64,000 bases of DNA from Endozoicomonas sp. 4G (GCF_023822025.1 NZ_CP082909.1:4756001-4820000); one strand, 5' to 3'. Shown: positions 1-9,000, counted from the first letter of the stretch. Numbers and translations: made by a program. Notes: a model not told the origin generated them from the sequence alone.

Positions 1-1
1 A

Positions 2-1711
2 ATGCGCTTATCAGATGAAGTGCGTATACAGGCGCAATACGGTGCCTCTGAAACCATAGATGATTACATTGCTATCAGTGCTTTCGGCGACAATGCACTG
101 CGTGTGGATAAAGAAGAACCTACAGACATTATTGGTGCAGAGTGCACGGTATGTAAGGAGCAGTTTGTACGTACGTCGAATATAGTGAAAACACCCTGTA
201 ATCACCTTTATCACGTAGATTGTTTAAATAAGTGGCTCAAACGAAGGGAGCAAAATCATTTCATTAAAAATTGTCCTACCTGCCGTACAGAATTAAACGC
301 CTTTAGTAAAAAACTTGATGACTTTGACAAACTATTGAAAAAATACAGAGGTTTTCATTCTTTAGCGATCGCAAAAAGAGCAGTTAATAATTGGAATAAA
401 GCAGAAACAAGTCATGAAGCCTTGTACCACTTTGTCCAATTTTGCCGTCATAGCAGCCAGGCATCTGATGATTCACAGTTTGTAAAACTCTTGCGACGCA
501 TCTTTCATCCTGTGACAAAAGCCGAGATCCGCCATCACGATGCGATCAACTCAGCCACCTTCAGCGCCAATAACCGCCTTGTGGTGACCGCCAGTGACGA
601 TGGCACTGCGAAAATCTATGCTTATCAGTCCGATGGGTCATGGAAGGAAGAACTCACTATTCGCCACGATGGTTGCGTCAATGTAGCCAGCTTCAGTGCC
701 GATAGTAGCCGCGTGTTGACCGCCAGTGACGATGGGACAGCACAAATCCATGTTCAGAAGGAGGGTGGATCATGGGAAGAAGAGATGATTATCCGCCACG
801 CCGAGCCGATCAATTTAGCCACCTTCGACGACAGTAGCCGTGTGTTGACCGCCAGTGACGATGGGACAGCAAAAATCCATGTTCAGAAGGAGGGTGGATC
901 ATGGGAAGAAGAAGGGAGCATCAACCATGATGGTTCAATCTATTTAGCCAGCTTCAGTGCTGATGGTAGCCATGTGGTGACTGCCGGCGAAGATAAAGTG
1001 GTAAAAATCACGGGCAAATCCGCCGATGGATTATGGCAAGTAAAATTTATCGTTATCCATGAGAGCCCTGTCAACTCAGCCATCTTTAGCCCCGATAACC
1101 GCTATGTGGTGACCGCCAGTAACGATGGCACGGCAAACATCATTGCCCGGAAAGACGATGAATCATGGGAAGAAGAATTAACCATCAGCCACATTCACAC
1201 CAATGGTCAGATGAAATCAGCCGCCTTCAGCCCCGATAGCCGACATGTGTTGACTGTCGGCTGGGATAACCTGGTTAAAATCATTGGTAAACGGGCCGAC
1301 GGAACATGGGTAGTAAAAGCCATCATTTCCCATAGTGATCTTATCAACTCAGCCACCTTCAGTCCCGATAGCCAACATGCAGTCACCACCAGTGATGATG
1401 GAACGGCAAAAGTCCATAGCCACAAGAATGATGGATCATGGGAAGAAGGACTCAATATCCATCATGCTTATCCGATCACTTCAGTCGCCTTCAGTGCCGA
1501 TGGCCGCTTTGTGATAACCTTTGGTCTTGATGGTGTCGCGAAAATCAAATGCCTGAATGGTGCTCTTCAAATCAATATCCGCCACCCCGATGCAATCCAC
1601 TCAGCCAGCTTTAGCCCCGATAGCCGCTTTGTGCAGACCCAAAGTTTTTTGCCAGAATCTTATAGTGCCAGCAGCATTGTGAAAATTACTGAACTATGGA
1701 AGGAAGAGTAA
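2..1711 (+). CDS. RING-H2/WD40 repeat protein, 5'-partial (array gene 1)
   Basis: This is the C-terminal two thirds of an array gene, cut by the window edge. The ATG at position 2 is internal, because its residues MRLSDEV match the end of the middle domain in complete paralogues. RING-H2 ligands are C48, C51, C66, H68, H71, C74, C91 and C94 of the visible frame. The propeller runs from about residue 173 to the end and has nine WD40-like repeats instead of ten. The blade that elsewhere carries YGEKTDALW is missing, and blades 6 and 8 are joined directly. Blade 3 also lacks two residues (TFDDSSR instead of FSADSSR). The protein ends in the family signature ITELWKEE. The family resembles RING-WD40 E3 ligases such as COP1 and TRAF7; ligase activity is inference. 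Confidence 0.9.
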   Translation: MRLSDEVRIQAQYGASETIDDYIAISAFGDNALRVDKEEPTDIIGAECTVCKEQFVRTSNIVKTPCNHLYHVDCLNKWLKRREQNHFIKNCPTCRTELNAFSKKLDDFDKLLKKYRGFHSLAIAKRAVNNWNKAETSHEALYHFVQFCRHSSQASDDSQFVKLLRRIFHPVTKAEIRHHDAINSATFSANNRLVVTASDDGTAKIYAYQSDGSWKEELTIRHDGCVNVASFSADSSRVLTASDDGTAQIHVQKEGGSWEEEMIIRHAEPINLATFDDSSRVLTASDDGTAKIHVQKEGGSWEEEGSINHDGSIYLASFSADGSHVVTAGEDKVVKITGKSADGLWQVKFIVIHESPVNSAIFSPDNRYVVTASNDGTANIIARKDDESWEEELTISHIHTNGQMKSAAFSPDSRHVLTVGWDNLVKIIGKRADGTWVVKAIISHSDLINSATFSPDSQHAVTTSDDGTAKVHSHKNDGSWEEGLNIHHAYPITSVAFSADGRFVITFGLDGVAKIKCLNGALQINIRHPDAIHSASFSPDSRFVQTQSFLPESYSASSIVKITELWKEE

Positions 1712-1775
1712 TTCCACCAGCGTCCCAGAAATTCTTGGCTATTCTATGATGCACTACCAATAATGAGATTTATCA
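1712..1775 (+). repeat. 64-bp conserved intergenic spacer (family of 11 exact-length copies)
   Basis: Eleven gene junctions have a spacer of exactly 64 bp and nearly the same sequence: 1712-1775, 9827-9890, 15906-15969, 19015-19078, 28403-28466, 31221-31284, 37175-37238, 41431-41494, 44495-44558, 47610-47673 and 53101-53164. The core reads CTTGGCTATTCTCTGATG, then CACTACCAATAATGAGATTC just before the ATG. Conservation between non-identical genes suggests that the spacer moves with the gene as one unit, or that it carries a needed signal. Confidence 0.9.
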
Positions 1776-4280
1776 ATGGCGTTCCTTTATTTTTATAGAA
1801 CAGACATTCAACACGGATTGTCCCGGCGTTTCCCAAACAAGAAGACCATGGTTGGTATTTTTATTCTTTCCCTAGTGGCTATGATGCTAGCTATGATGCT
1901 AGCTATGATGCTAGCTATGATGCTAGCTATGATGCTAGCTATGATGCTAGCTATGATGCTAGCTATGATGATTGTGCCATTATGCTATTCCTCAACCCTT
2001 ATTGACCGTCATCACCCCGATGGGCACAAGTTTCGGATTGAAATCAATGATGAGAGAACACGCAATAATAGCACCCTGACATTGACAGGAGGCAAGCCCG
2101 CTGCCAACGCCGATTTTCCCAGTGTCGGCAACGGAGACAACGGCGGCTTCTTTTATTTGCCTCCTCCTCCCTGGGGAGGTGGAGGCGGCAGGCCATCGGG
2201 ATTATTTGAAATTGACCTGACTCTTCTGCAACCTGTCATCTCATGGCTGATGTCCACAGGTAAGGATTCTGGCAATGGCCGACAGGCAGCTAATGAGGAT
2301 GGTCAACCCTCTGGCAGCAGACCCAATGCAGGATCAAATGACGCAACTAACCACCAGGAAAAAAGAGAAGCACCTGAAGATCAGAACCAATCACCAGGAG
2401 AAGGCAATAATAGCAGCGGCGATGGCAATAACAGAAAAGACGACAATGGAGAGGAGAGTAAAAATAATGCTTTGACCATTGATGATTACATAGCTATCAC
2501 TTCTTTCCGCGATAATGCACTGCATGTGGATAAAGAAGAAGCTACACACATTATTGGTGCAGAGTGCACGGTATGTAAGGAGCAGTTTATACACACGTCA
2601 AATATAGTGAAAACAACCTGCAATCACCTTTATCACGTAGATTGTTTAAATCGGTGGTTCAAAAAAAGGGAGCAGGATCGTTCAATTAGAAATTGTCCTA
2701 CCTGCCGTACAGAACTAAACACCTTTGGTAAAAAACTTAACGACTTTGACAAACTATTGAAGAAATACGACGGCTTTCATTCTTTAGCTATTGCAAAAAG
2801 AGCAGTTATTGAATGGAATAGAGCAGAAACAAGTTATGAAACCTTGCACCACTTTGTCCAATTTTGCCGACATAGCAGCCAGGCATCTGATGATTCACAG
2901 TTTGTAAAACTCTTGCGACGCCTCATTCATCCCGTGAAAAAAGCCGAGATCCACCATGACGATGAGATCAACTCAGCCACCTTCAGCGCCAATAACCACC
3001 TTGTGGTGACCGCCAGTGACGATGGCACTGCAAAAATCTATGTCTATCAGTCCGATGGATCATGGAAAGAAGAACTCACTGTCCACCACCATGGTCCGGT
3101 CAAATCAGCCAGCTTCAGCGCCGATAGTCGCCGTGTGTTGACCGCCAGTGACGATGGGACAGCAACAATCCATGTTCGGAAGAAGGATGGATCATGGCAA
3201 GAAGAAATCATTATCCACCACCGTGAGCCCATTCATTCAGCCACCTTCAGTGCCGATAGTGACCGTGTGTTGACCGCCAGCAAAGATGGTACAGCAAAAA
3301 TCCATGTTCAGAAGGAGGATGGTTCATGGAAAGAAGAAGGAACCATCAGCCATGATGGCCCGATCCATTTAGCCAGCTTCAATGTCGATGGTAGCCATGT
3401 GGTGACTGCCGGCAAAGATAACCTGGTAAAAATCACGGGCAAATCCGCCGACGGATCATGGCAAGTAAAACTTATCGTTCTCCATGAGGGCTCTGTCAAC
3501 TCAGCCACCTTTAGCCCCGATAACCGCTATGTGGTGACCGCCAGTGACGATGGTACGGCAAACATCATTGCCCGGAAAGACGATGAATCATGGGCAGAAG
3601 AACTCACCATCAGCCACATTCGCACCAATGGTCAGATCAAATCAGCCGCCTTCAGCCCCGATAGCCGACATGTGCTGACTGTCGGCGAGGATAACCTGGT
3701 TAAAATCATTGGTAAACGGGCCGATGGATCATGGGTAGTAAAAGCGACCATTTCCCATAGTGATAAGATCAACTCAGCCACCTTCAGTCCCGATAGCCGT
3801 CATGTGGTGACCGCCAGTGACGACGAACAGGCAAAAATCTATGGCGAAAAGACCGATGCATTATGGGAAGAAGAAATCACTATTCGCCACAATCATTGGG
3901 TCAGCTCAGCCACCTTCAGTCCCGATAGCCAACGTGCAATAACCACCAGTATGGATGGAACGGCAAAAATCCACAGCCAAAAGAATGATGGATCATGGGA
4001 AAAAGAACTCACTATTCATCATACTGGTCGGCTCACTTCAGCCGCCTTCAGTGCCGATGGCCGCTTTGTAATGACCTTTGGTTTTGATCGTACTGCAAAA
4101 ATCAATTACCTGAAGGACGATTCATCGCGGGAAGAAATGACTATCAGACACCCCCATACAATCCTCAAAGCCAGCTTCAGCGCCGACTCCCGCTTTGTGC
4201 TGACCCAGAGTTTTTTGTCACCAGACGTGAATGATCTCGACGAAATTGTGAAAATTTCTCAACTATGGAAGGAAGAATAA
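1776..4280 (+). CDS. RING-H2/WD40 repeat protein, short form without middle domain (array gene 2)
   Basis: This 834-aa protein has a basic N-terminus and the longest hydrophobic segment of the array, LVAMM followed by seven LAMM units (residues about 34-68), ending IVPLCYSS. The Pro/Gly patch is near 129-138 and the charged linker near 165-232. The helical middle domain found in longer paralogues is absent: the linker joins directly to TIDDYIAIT before the RING. RING-H2 ligands are C264, C267, C282, H284, H287, C290, C307 and C310, all present, with the conserved Trp (NRW) after the sixth ligand. Ten WD40-like repeats follow from about residue 391. The start follows the usual 64-bp spacer. 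After its stop lies a broken leader of another array gene. Confidence 0.9.
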   Translation: MAFLYFYRTDIQHGLSRRFPNKKTMVGIFILSLVAMMLAMMLAMMLAMMLAMMLAMMLAMMLAMMIVPLCYSSTLIDRHHPDGHKFRIEINDERTRNNSTLTLTGGKPAANADFPSVGNGDNGGFFYLPPPPWGGGGGRPSGLFEIDLTLLQPVISWLMSTGKDSGNGRQAANEDGQPSGSRPNAGSNDATNHQEKREAPEDQNQSPGEGNNSSGDGNNRKDDNGEESKNNALTIDDYIAITSFRDNALHVDKEEATHIIGAECTVCKEQFIHTSNIVKTTCNHLYHVDCLNRWFKKREQDRSIRNCPTCRTELNTFGKKLNDFDKLLKKYDGFHSLAIAKRAVIEWNRAETSYETLHHFVQFCRHSSQASDDSQFVKLLRRLIHPVKKAEIHHDDEINSATFSANNHLVVTASDDGTAKIYVYQSDGSWKEELTVHHHGPVKSASFSADSRRVLTASDDGTATIHVRKKDGSWQEEIIIHHREPIHSATFSADSDRVLTASKDGTAKIHVQKEDGSWKEEGTISHDGPIHLASFNVDGSHVVTAGKDNLVKITGKSADGSWQVKLIVLHEGSVNSATFSPDNRYVVTASDDGTANIIARKDDESWAEELTISHIRTNGQIKSAAFSPDSRHVLTVGEDNLVKIIGKRADGSWVVKATISHSDKINSATFSPDSRHVVTASDDEQAKIYGEKTDALWEEEITIRHNHWVSSATFSPDSQRAITTSMDGTAKIHSQKNDGSWEKELTIHHTGRLTSAAFSADGRFVMTFGFDRTAKINYLKDDSSREEMTIRHPHTILKASFSADSRFVLTQSFLSPDVNDLDEIVKISQLWKEE
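1877..1970 (+). repeat. 12-bp tandem repeat in hydrophobic segment (8 units)
   Basis: The unit GCTAGCTATGAT is repeated in tandem and encodes Leu-Ala-Met-Met. The unit is a multiple of three, so copy changes lengthen or shorten the membrane helix without breaking the frame. This is the longest tract in the window; others have 1 to 5 units. Confidence 0.95.
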
Positions 4281-4318
4281 TTGATGTTGCAGAACTCAAG
4301 GTGCAGTTTTTGCAGGGT
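4281..4318 (+). pseudogene. Orphan leader fragment of an array gene
   Basis: Right after the stop of the preceding gene lies TTGATG followed by codons for LQNSRCS, the start used by the directly coupled array genes at 12957, 50116 and 63587. The match stops after about ten codons, where unrelated sequence begins. This is a gene start left behind when the DUF29/phage-like intrusion arrived or by a recombination event. Confidence 0.8.
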
Positions 4319-4360
4319 GAACTACTCGCAACTACTCGCTCCTTTAGGGGCGAGTAGTTC
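4319..4360. repeat. Strong inverted repeat (hairpin)
   Basis: GAACTACTCGC at 4319-4329 is the exact reverse complement of 4350-4360. A nested version, 4331-4342 against 4347-4358, forms a 12-bp stem with one mismatch around a TTTA loop. It sits exactly where array sequence gives way to the DUF29/phage-like intrusion, so it may mark a mobile-element end. It has no U-run and is not a convincing terminator. Confidence 0.7.
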
Positions 4361-4362
4361 AC

Positions 4363-4518
4363 ATCTTCCTTACGAATCTTGCGCTCATGCTCAACCTTGT
4401 GCATCCCCATCATTTGTTTCCGATACTGCCGGTTCTCTTTGCTTTCGATGGCGGAGTTGACCAGCCCAAAGCCACGGGCAAAGCCCCCGGCGAAGGCATC
4501 TGTGCTTTGGTAATTCAT
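4363..4518 (-). pseudogene. 5' fragment of a phage-like gene
   Basis: About 52 codons open with MNYQSTDAFAGGFARG and continue through a charged, helical stretch (QYRKQMMGMHKVEHERK). The frame then runs into the hairpin and array sequence, so the 3' part is lost. The same gene start, shortened to about 20 codons, lies upstream of the second DUF29 cassette at 40051-40109, so it belongs to the cassette rather than to the array. The Gly-rich start followed by a coiled stretch reminds me of small phage structural proteins, but I do not recognise the family with certainty. Confidence 0.5.
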
Positions 4519-4583
4519 TTTGCGTCCCTTCTGTTATTTGCCTACAGTGGTAGGGCAATGGAGTATTAACAGGGTATCAAGTT

Positions 4584-4594
4584 GAGGTAAAACG
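4584..4594 (+). promoter_or_regulatory. Ribosome-binding site of DUF29 gene
   Basis: GAGGT at 4584-4588 lies six bases before the ATG at 4595. The same sequence precedes the DUF29 gene at 40186, which supports both starts. Confidence 0.75.
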
Positions 4595-5101
4595 ATGAAC
4601 AGCTTATATGAGACTGACTATCACCAGTGGTTGGGTCAGCAACGAGAGCATCTTATCAAGGGACAACTGGATCAGTTAGATGTTGAAAACTTGATTGAAG
4701 AATTGGAGTTGGGTATTAAGCAAGACTTTAACACATTAAAATCGCATCTGATGATTTTAATCATTCACTTATTAAAATGGGACTATCAAGAGAAAGTGCT
4801 GCAAGACCCTTGGGTGGATGATTGCGTGAAGCCTACTTGGTTACCCAGTATTAACAATCCAAGGGATAAAATTGAACTGCATTTAGAAGAGAATCCTAAT
4901 GTTGTGAAACGTACTGACGAGGCCATGGCTATGATTTATCCTCAGGCTAAACAAAAAGCCATTGATGAAATGAATAAATATGCTCGGCATGAAAACCAGA
5001 AACTCAATCAAGACAGTTTTCCTGTAAGCTGCCCTTGGAGTTTTGAGCAGCTCATGGATAAATCTTGGCCCGTTTTGAAACCAGTTAAAAGGAGAAAGTG
5101 A
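4595..5101 (+). CDS. DUF29 family protein (type B)
   Basis: This 168-aa protein begins with the DUF29 signature MNSLYETDYHQWL, followed by QLDVENLIEELE and SHLMILIIHLLKWDYQ, and ends with SCPWSFEQLMD. DUF29 (Pfam family of unknown function, about 150 aa, mostly helical) is common in cyanobacteria and some proteobacteria, often in multiple copies. A clear ribosome-binding site precedes the ATG. Its stop overlaps the ATG of a second DUF29 gene by one base (TGATG), so the two were translationally coupled. It is closest to the gene at 40680 (shared KQDF, LKWDYQEKVLQDPWV). No enzyme motif is visible. Confidence 0.85.
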   Translation: MNSLYETDYHQWLGQQREHLIKGQLDQLDVENLIEELELGIKQDFNTLKSHLMILIIHLLKWDYQEKVLQDPWVDDCVKPTWLPSINNPRDKIELHLEENPNVVKRTDEAMAMIYPQAKQKAIDEMNKYARHENQKLNQDSFPVSCPWSFEQLMDKSWPVLKPVKRRK

Positions 5102-5157
5102 TGAACAGTCTCTATACCACACTGACTATCACCAATGGTTGACCAATCAGGTAGCAA
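5101..5157 (+). pseudogene. Truncated, frameshifted DUF29 gene (type A)
   Basis: The ATG at 5101 starts MNSLY, then one base is out of register and DYHQWLTNQVA continues in another frame, matching the start of the intact gene at 40186. The match ends at about 5157, where the right end of an IS200/IS605-type element begins. The gene was thus destroyed by the insertion and a small indel. Confidence 0.8.
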
Positions 5158-5160
5158 AGA

Positions 5161-5290
5161 CGTTGAATGCCCCCCTTCCTAAAGAAAGGGGATTCTTCTT
5201 GGTTAAGCCACAAGACTCTGTTTGGACGGTTCAACCGAACCTGCGTCCTCAGACGCCAAAACTGAATCAAGGGTAGTACCAAGCAAAGTA
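5161..5290 (-). ncRNA. Possible omega RNA (reRNA) at the tnpB 3' end
   Basis: In this family the guide RNA overlaps the 3' end of tnpB and runs to the element's right end. That region is present here, with the terminal hairpin near 5171-5191. The guide would then match DUF29 sequence just outside the end. Boundaries are inferred from the family, not seen directly. Confidence 0.35.
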
Positions 5291-6039
5291 GGCTCATTCA
5301 AAGCCACTACTACGGGCGACTTGCGTAGCAAGGTCGGTCGTAGATACTTCACGCTTCCCGTAGGCAGAATCGAATCAGGAACCATACGTCCATTGTGGAT
5401 GTATTTGTTCAGGATGTTGCAAGCTCCGACTTCGTCTCTCGCTGCAACATAACCGCAACCCTGGCACTTATAGTTGCGCCCACTTGGCTTGTGCCTGCGA
5501 CCGCACTTAGGGCACGTTTGAGTGGTGTAAGATTCGTTGATCTTAACCACATCAACCCCTCTCAACTGACCCTTATACGTCAGGTACTCAACCAATCGAC
5601 TTAGCGGGTTCCCGCTGTTCTCCTGGTTGCTGCGTCTTGATCCCTTTTTCTGCTTACGCTTGTTACGTGCTATTTCTGTCACATCCCCAACAACTAATGT
5701 TCCGGCTTGCCGTTCAACGGCAAAGTCGATCATCTTGTTTGCGGTATGATGTAGCAAGTTGTGAACTTGCCTGTGGTATCGTGGCAGATATCTGGCCTTT
5801 TCTGCCTTGAGTTTCCGTCTTCGACGGGAACCCTTCTGGCATTTGTCTATTAGACGTGTGTAGCCAGCTATTTTCTTGTTCTTGCCTTGCGTCAATGAAC
5901 GCAAGCCACGACCAACAACAGCCGTTGATTTGATGCCGTCCGTCATGACAGCGGTATGAATGATACCCAAATCAGCCGCAACGGTGTTGTCTCCGGCTGA
6001 TTCTGGTTTCTCAACTACGTCTTGAATGGAAAACTCCAC
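5203..6039 (-). pseudogene. tnpB: TnpB RNA-guided nuclease, N-terminally truncated
   Basis: The 278-aa frame starts at a GTG and lacks roughly the first 100 residues of a normal TnpB (about 360-400 aa); an in-frame stop lies just upstream, in the array spacer. What remains covers the RuvC nuclease: RuvC-I Asp in AADLG (D23), the RuvC-II region VVGDV (117-120), the four-Cys zinc finger (C176, C179, C192, C195) and RuvC-III Asp in ARDEVGACN (D202). In many TnpBs the RuvC-II position is Glu in VVEDL; here it reads Gly-Asp, a pattern known in some subgroups. Without the wedge/REC part it should not be able to bind its guide RNA, so it is probably dead. It is convergent with the DUF29 genes. Confidence 0.85.
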
Positions 6040-6097
6040 TTGATCCTCAGAAAATCTTGGCTATTCTCCGATGCAGAACGAATAATGAGATTCACCC
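6040..6097 (+). promoter_or_regulatory. Variant array spacer upstream of the longest gene
   Basis: From about 6052 the sequence is standard array spacer (TTGGCTATTCTCCGATGCAGAACGAATAATGAGATTCACCC), joined on its left to tnpB. The promoter-like hexamers TTGGCT and AATAAT are both kept although the preceding gene has been replaced, so the 6098 gene could be transcribed on its own. Confidence 0.6.
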
Positions 6098-9000
6098 ATG
6101 GCGTTCCTTTATTTTTACAAAACAGACATTCAACACGGATTGTTCTGGCATTTTCTGGCAAACAAGAAAGGCGTGTTTGCTGTTTTTGTTCTTTCCCTGC
6201 TGGCTATGATGCTGGCTATGATGCTGGCTATGATGCTAGCTATGATGATTGTACCATTATGCTATTCCTCAACCCTTATTGACCGTCATCATCCCGATGG
6301 ACACAAGGTTCGGATTGAAATCAATGATGGGAGAAATCCCCGGGATGTGAGTCAGTGGAAAATAAGTTTGCTGCTGCCAGAAGGTTTCAATGACCGAAAC
6401 AATACCCTTTGCTTTAAAGCACCTATAGCGCCAGCAGATTCCAACAGCATCGCAACATTAGTCATAAACGACCTGAGCAACTATTGCTATCAGCTGGTAT
6501 TACCGACAAGGGAGCAAACACCTGTTTTCCAACGAGCGAATGGCACACTGGTTCATTTAAAATCCACGACGGCGGAGCGACCCGAGTTGGCTTCCGTAAC
6601 CACCGATCAGCTCCTGAACGGCAAAGCCAACACGACTCCAGTCACCCTTCTGGCCTTACCCGACAATATGGCTGACAGTGGGCTGGAAACCGGTCACGCA
6701 GGCAATAGCACACTAACATTGACCGGAGGCAAGCTCGCTGACAACGCTGATTTTCCCAGTGTCGGCAACGGAGACAACGGAGGCTTCTTTTATTCGCCTC
6801 CGCCGCCCTGGAGAGGTGGAGGAGGGAGGCCATCGGGATTGTTCGAAATTGACCTGACTATTCTGCAACCCGTCATCAACTGGCTGATGTCCATAGGTAA
6901 GGATTCTGTCTCGTTTGAGGAGCAGCCCTCCCCGGCACGTTTGCAAATCACCCGCGTCAATGCCGATGGCTCTACCAGTGAAGCCGTTATACCCGTTAGC
7001 TGGCTTGGCTTTCTCGATATTGAACAGCTGACTGATATTGATTTCTGGGACACTCTCCTCCAACGCGCCACCACGACTTGTCCGGCCAGCGACAGCTTTC
7101 AACGGCAGCTTAGCTGTTTACAGCTCTTTCTTGAGCGCACTGTCTTGAAAACCCATCATGGCGATGGCCAACAGGCAGCTAATGAGGAGGGTCGACCCGC
7201 TGGCAGCAGACCCAATGCAGGATCAAAGGACGCAACTAACCACCAGCAACAGGAGAAAAGAGAAGCACCTGAAGATCAGGGGAGTAAATCACCGGGAGAA
7301 GGCAATAATGGCAGCGGGGATGGCAATAACAGAAAAGACGACAATGGAGAGAAGAGTAAAGATAATGCTTCGACTCAGGACCTTCAGGTACTTGCCAACC
7401 AGCTTTTAGCCATCATTAAAAGCGACGATCCCAACGCCGCCTTTGAATTCAGGGAAATGCTGGATAACCTTGGCAGGCCTCAGCGTTTGCAGGTTCTGGA
7501 AACAAAAGGCACAAACATCAGGGGCGGTACGAGTACGGTCACGCCTCTTGAGGCAATATTGGAACTGCTGCGTTCTTCCCATGAGCACTCAACACGCAAC
7601 CGATTTATCAAGCAGCTGATAGAAGCCACTGGCAACAGCTACCTGATGATTTGGTCTGACAACAACCACCTGACGATTTTGTCCAAGATTGTTCTGGACA
7701 TAATCCACAAGGTCAATCAATCTCACCAACAGCCACCTATAGGACATTTTGAAAAACGTTGCTTTACGGAGTACTTCATTCAATTGTTACTGCTTGATTC
7801 ACACCCGGTTGAGCGTATTCGCAGTCTATTAGAAGAAATATCAGATTTAACCATAAGGAATGATATTATAAATAATGCAAAATCATTGGTATTCCCCAGC
7901 TCTTTTCTGGATACCTTGACACAATGTAACAAGCACCCGTCGTTCCATGAATTAATACACTTATCAAATGAACTGCGTATTCAGGCCCAAGACGTAGCCT
8001 CTGAAACCATAGATGATTACATGGTTATCCATTCTTTCGACGAGAATGCAATGCGCGTAGATAAAGAAGAATCTACACACATTATTGATGCAGAGTGCGC
8101 GGTATGCCATGAGCAGTTTGTACGCACGTCAAATATAGTGAAAACGCCCTGTAATAACCTTTATCACGTAGATTGTTTAAATCAGCGGCTCAGAAAAAGG
8201 CAGCGAGATGATTCAATTAGCACTTGCCCTGTATGTCGGGAAAAATTAACTAACTTAAGAAAACAACTTAACGGCTTTAACGAACTATTGAGAAAATACG
8301 ACGGTTGCCATTCTCTGGCTATTGCAAAAAGAGCAGTTGAGGAATGGAATGAAACAGAAACAACTTATGAAACCTTGTACCATTTTGTCCAATTTTGCCG
8401 ACATAGCAGCCAGGCATCTGATGATTCACAGTTTATAAAACTCTTGCCAACCCTCATTCATCCCGTGACAAAAGCCGAGATCCACCATAACGGTACGATC
8501 AACTCAGCCACCTTCAGCGCCAATAACCTCCTTGTGGTAACCGCCAGTGACGATGGCACTGCGAAAATCTATGTCTATCAGTCCGATGGATCATGGAAGG
8601 AAGCACTCACCGTCCACCACGATAATGCGGTCACATTAGCCAGCTTCAGCGCCGATAGTAGCCGTGTGTTGACCACCAGCAAAGATGGGACAGCAAAAAT
8701 CCATGTTCAGAAGAAGGATGGATCATGGCATGAAGAATTCATTATCCGCCACCATGGGCCCATTTATACAGCCACCTTCAGCGCCGATAATAGCCGTGTG
8801 TTGACCGCCAGTGTCGATGGTACAGCAAAAATCCATGTTCTGAAGGAGGATGGATCATGGAAAGAAGAAATAACCATCAACCATGATGGTCCGATCCATT
8901 TAGCCAGCTTCAGTGACGATGGTAGCCATGTGGTGACTGTCGGCAAAGATAACCTGGTAAAAATCACGGGCACATCAGCCGATGGATCATGGCAAGTAAA

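Larger units (their letters stand above)
5158..6039 (-). mobile_element. IS200/IS605-family remnant, tnpB only (IS1341-like), left end lost
   Basis: The unit holds a tnpB reading frame and, downstream of it on the minus strand, a subterminal hairpin (CCCCTT / AAGGGG around 5171-5191) close to TTGAA at 5163-5167, typical of right ends in this family. No tnpA is present. The left end and the first part of tnpB are missing: the frame is joined at about 6040 to the array spacer. The right junction interrupts a DUF29 gene. Confidence 0.75.

Noticed and set aside
500-1700. Regularly spaced DNA repeats resembling a CRISPR array
   Set aside because: The period of about 120-130 bp, the in-frame coding and the WD40 pattern explain them; there are no short identical repeats with unique spacers.
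3047-3508. Many minus-strand open frames inside the propeller regions, with recurring CHDPSADLP and LPTVTTWLPS motifs
   Set aside because: They recur at the same place in every paralogue because the plus-strand repeats recur; they lack ribosome-binding sites and are shadows of codon usage.
5222-5604. Plus-strand open frames over tnpB
   Set aside because: Antisense to the well-supported RuvC/zinc-finger frame of TnpB.
6022-6282. Open frames reading AGYDAGYDASYDD at array-gene starts
   Set aside because: They are the +1 phase of the 12-bp LAMM repeat; the LAMM phase continues into the long conserved protein.
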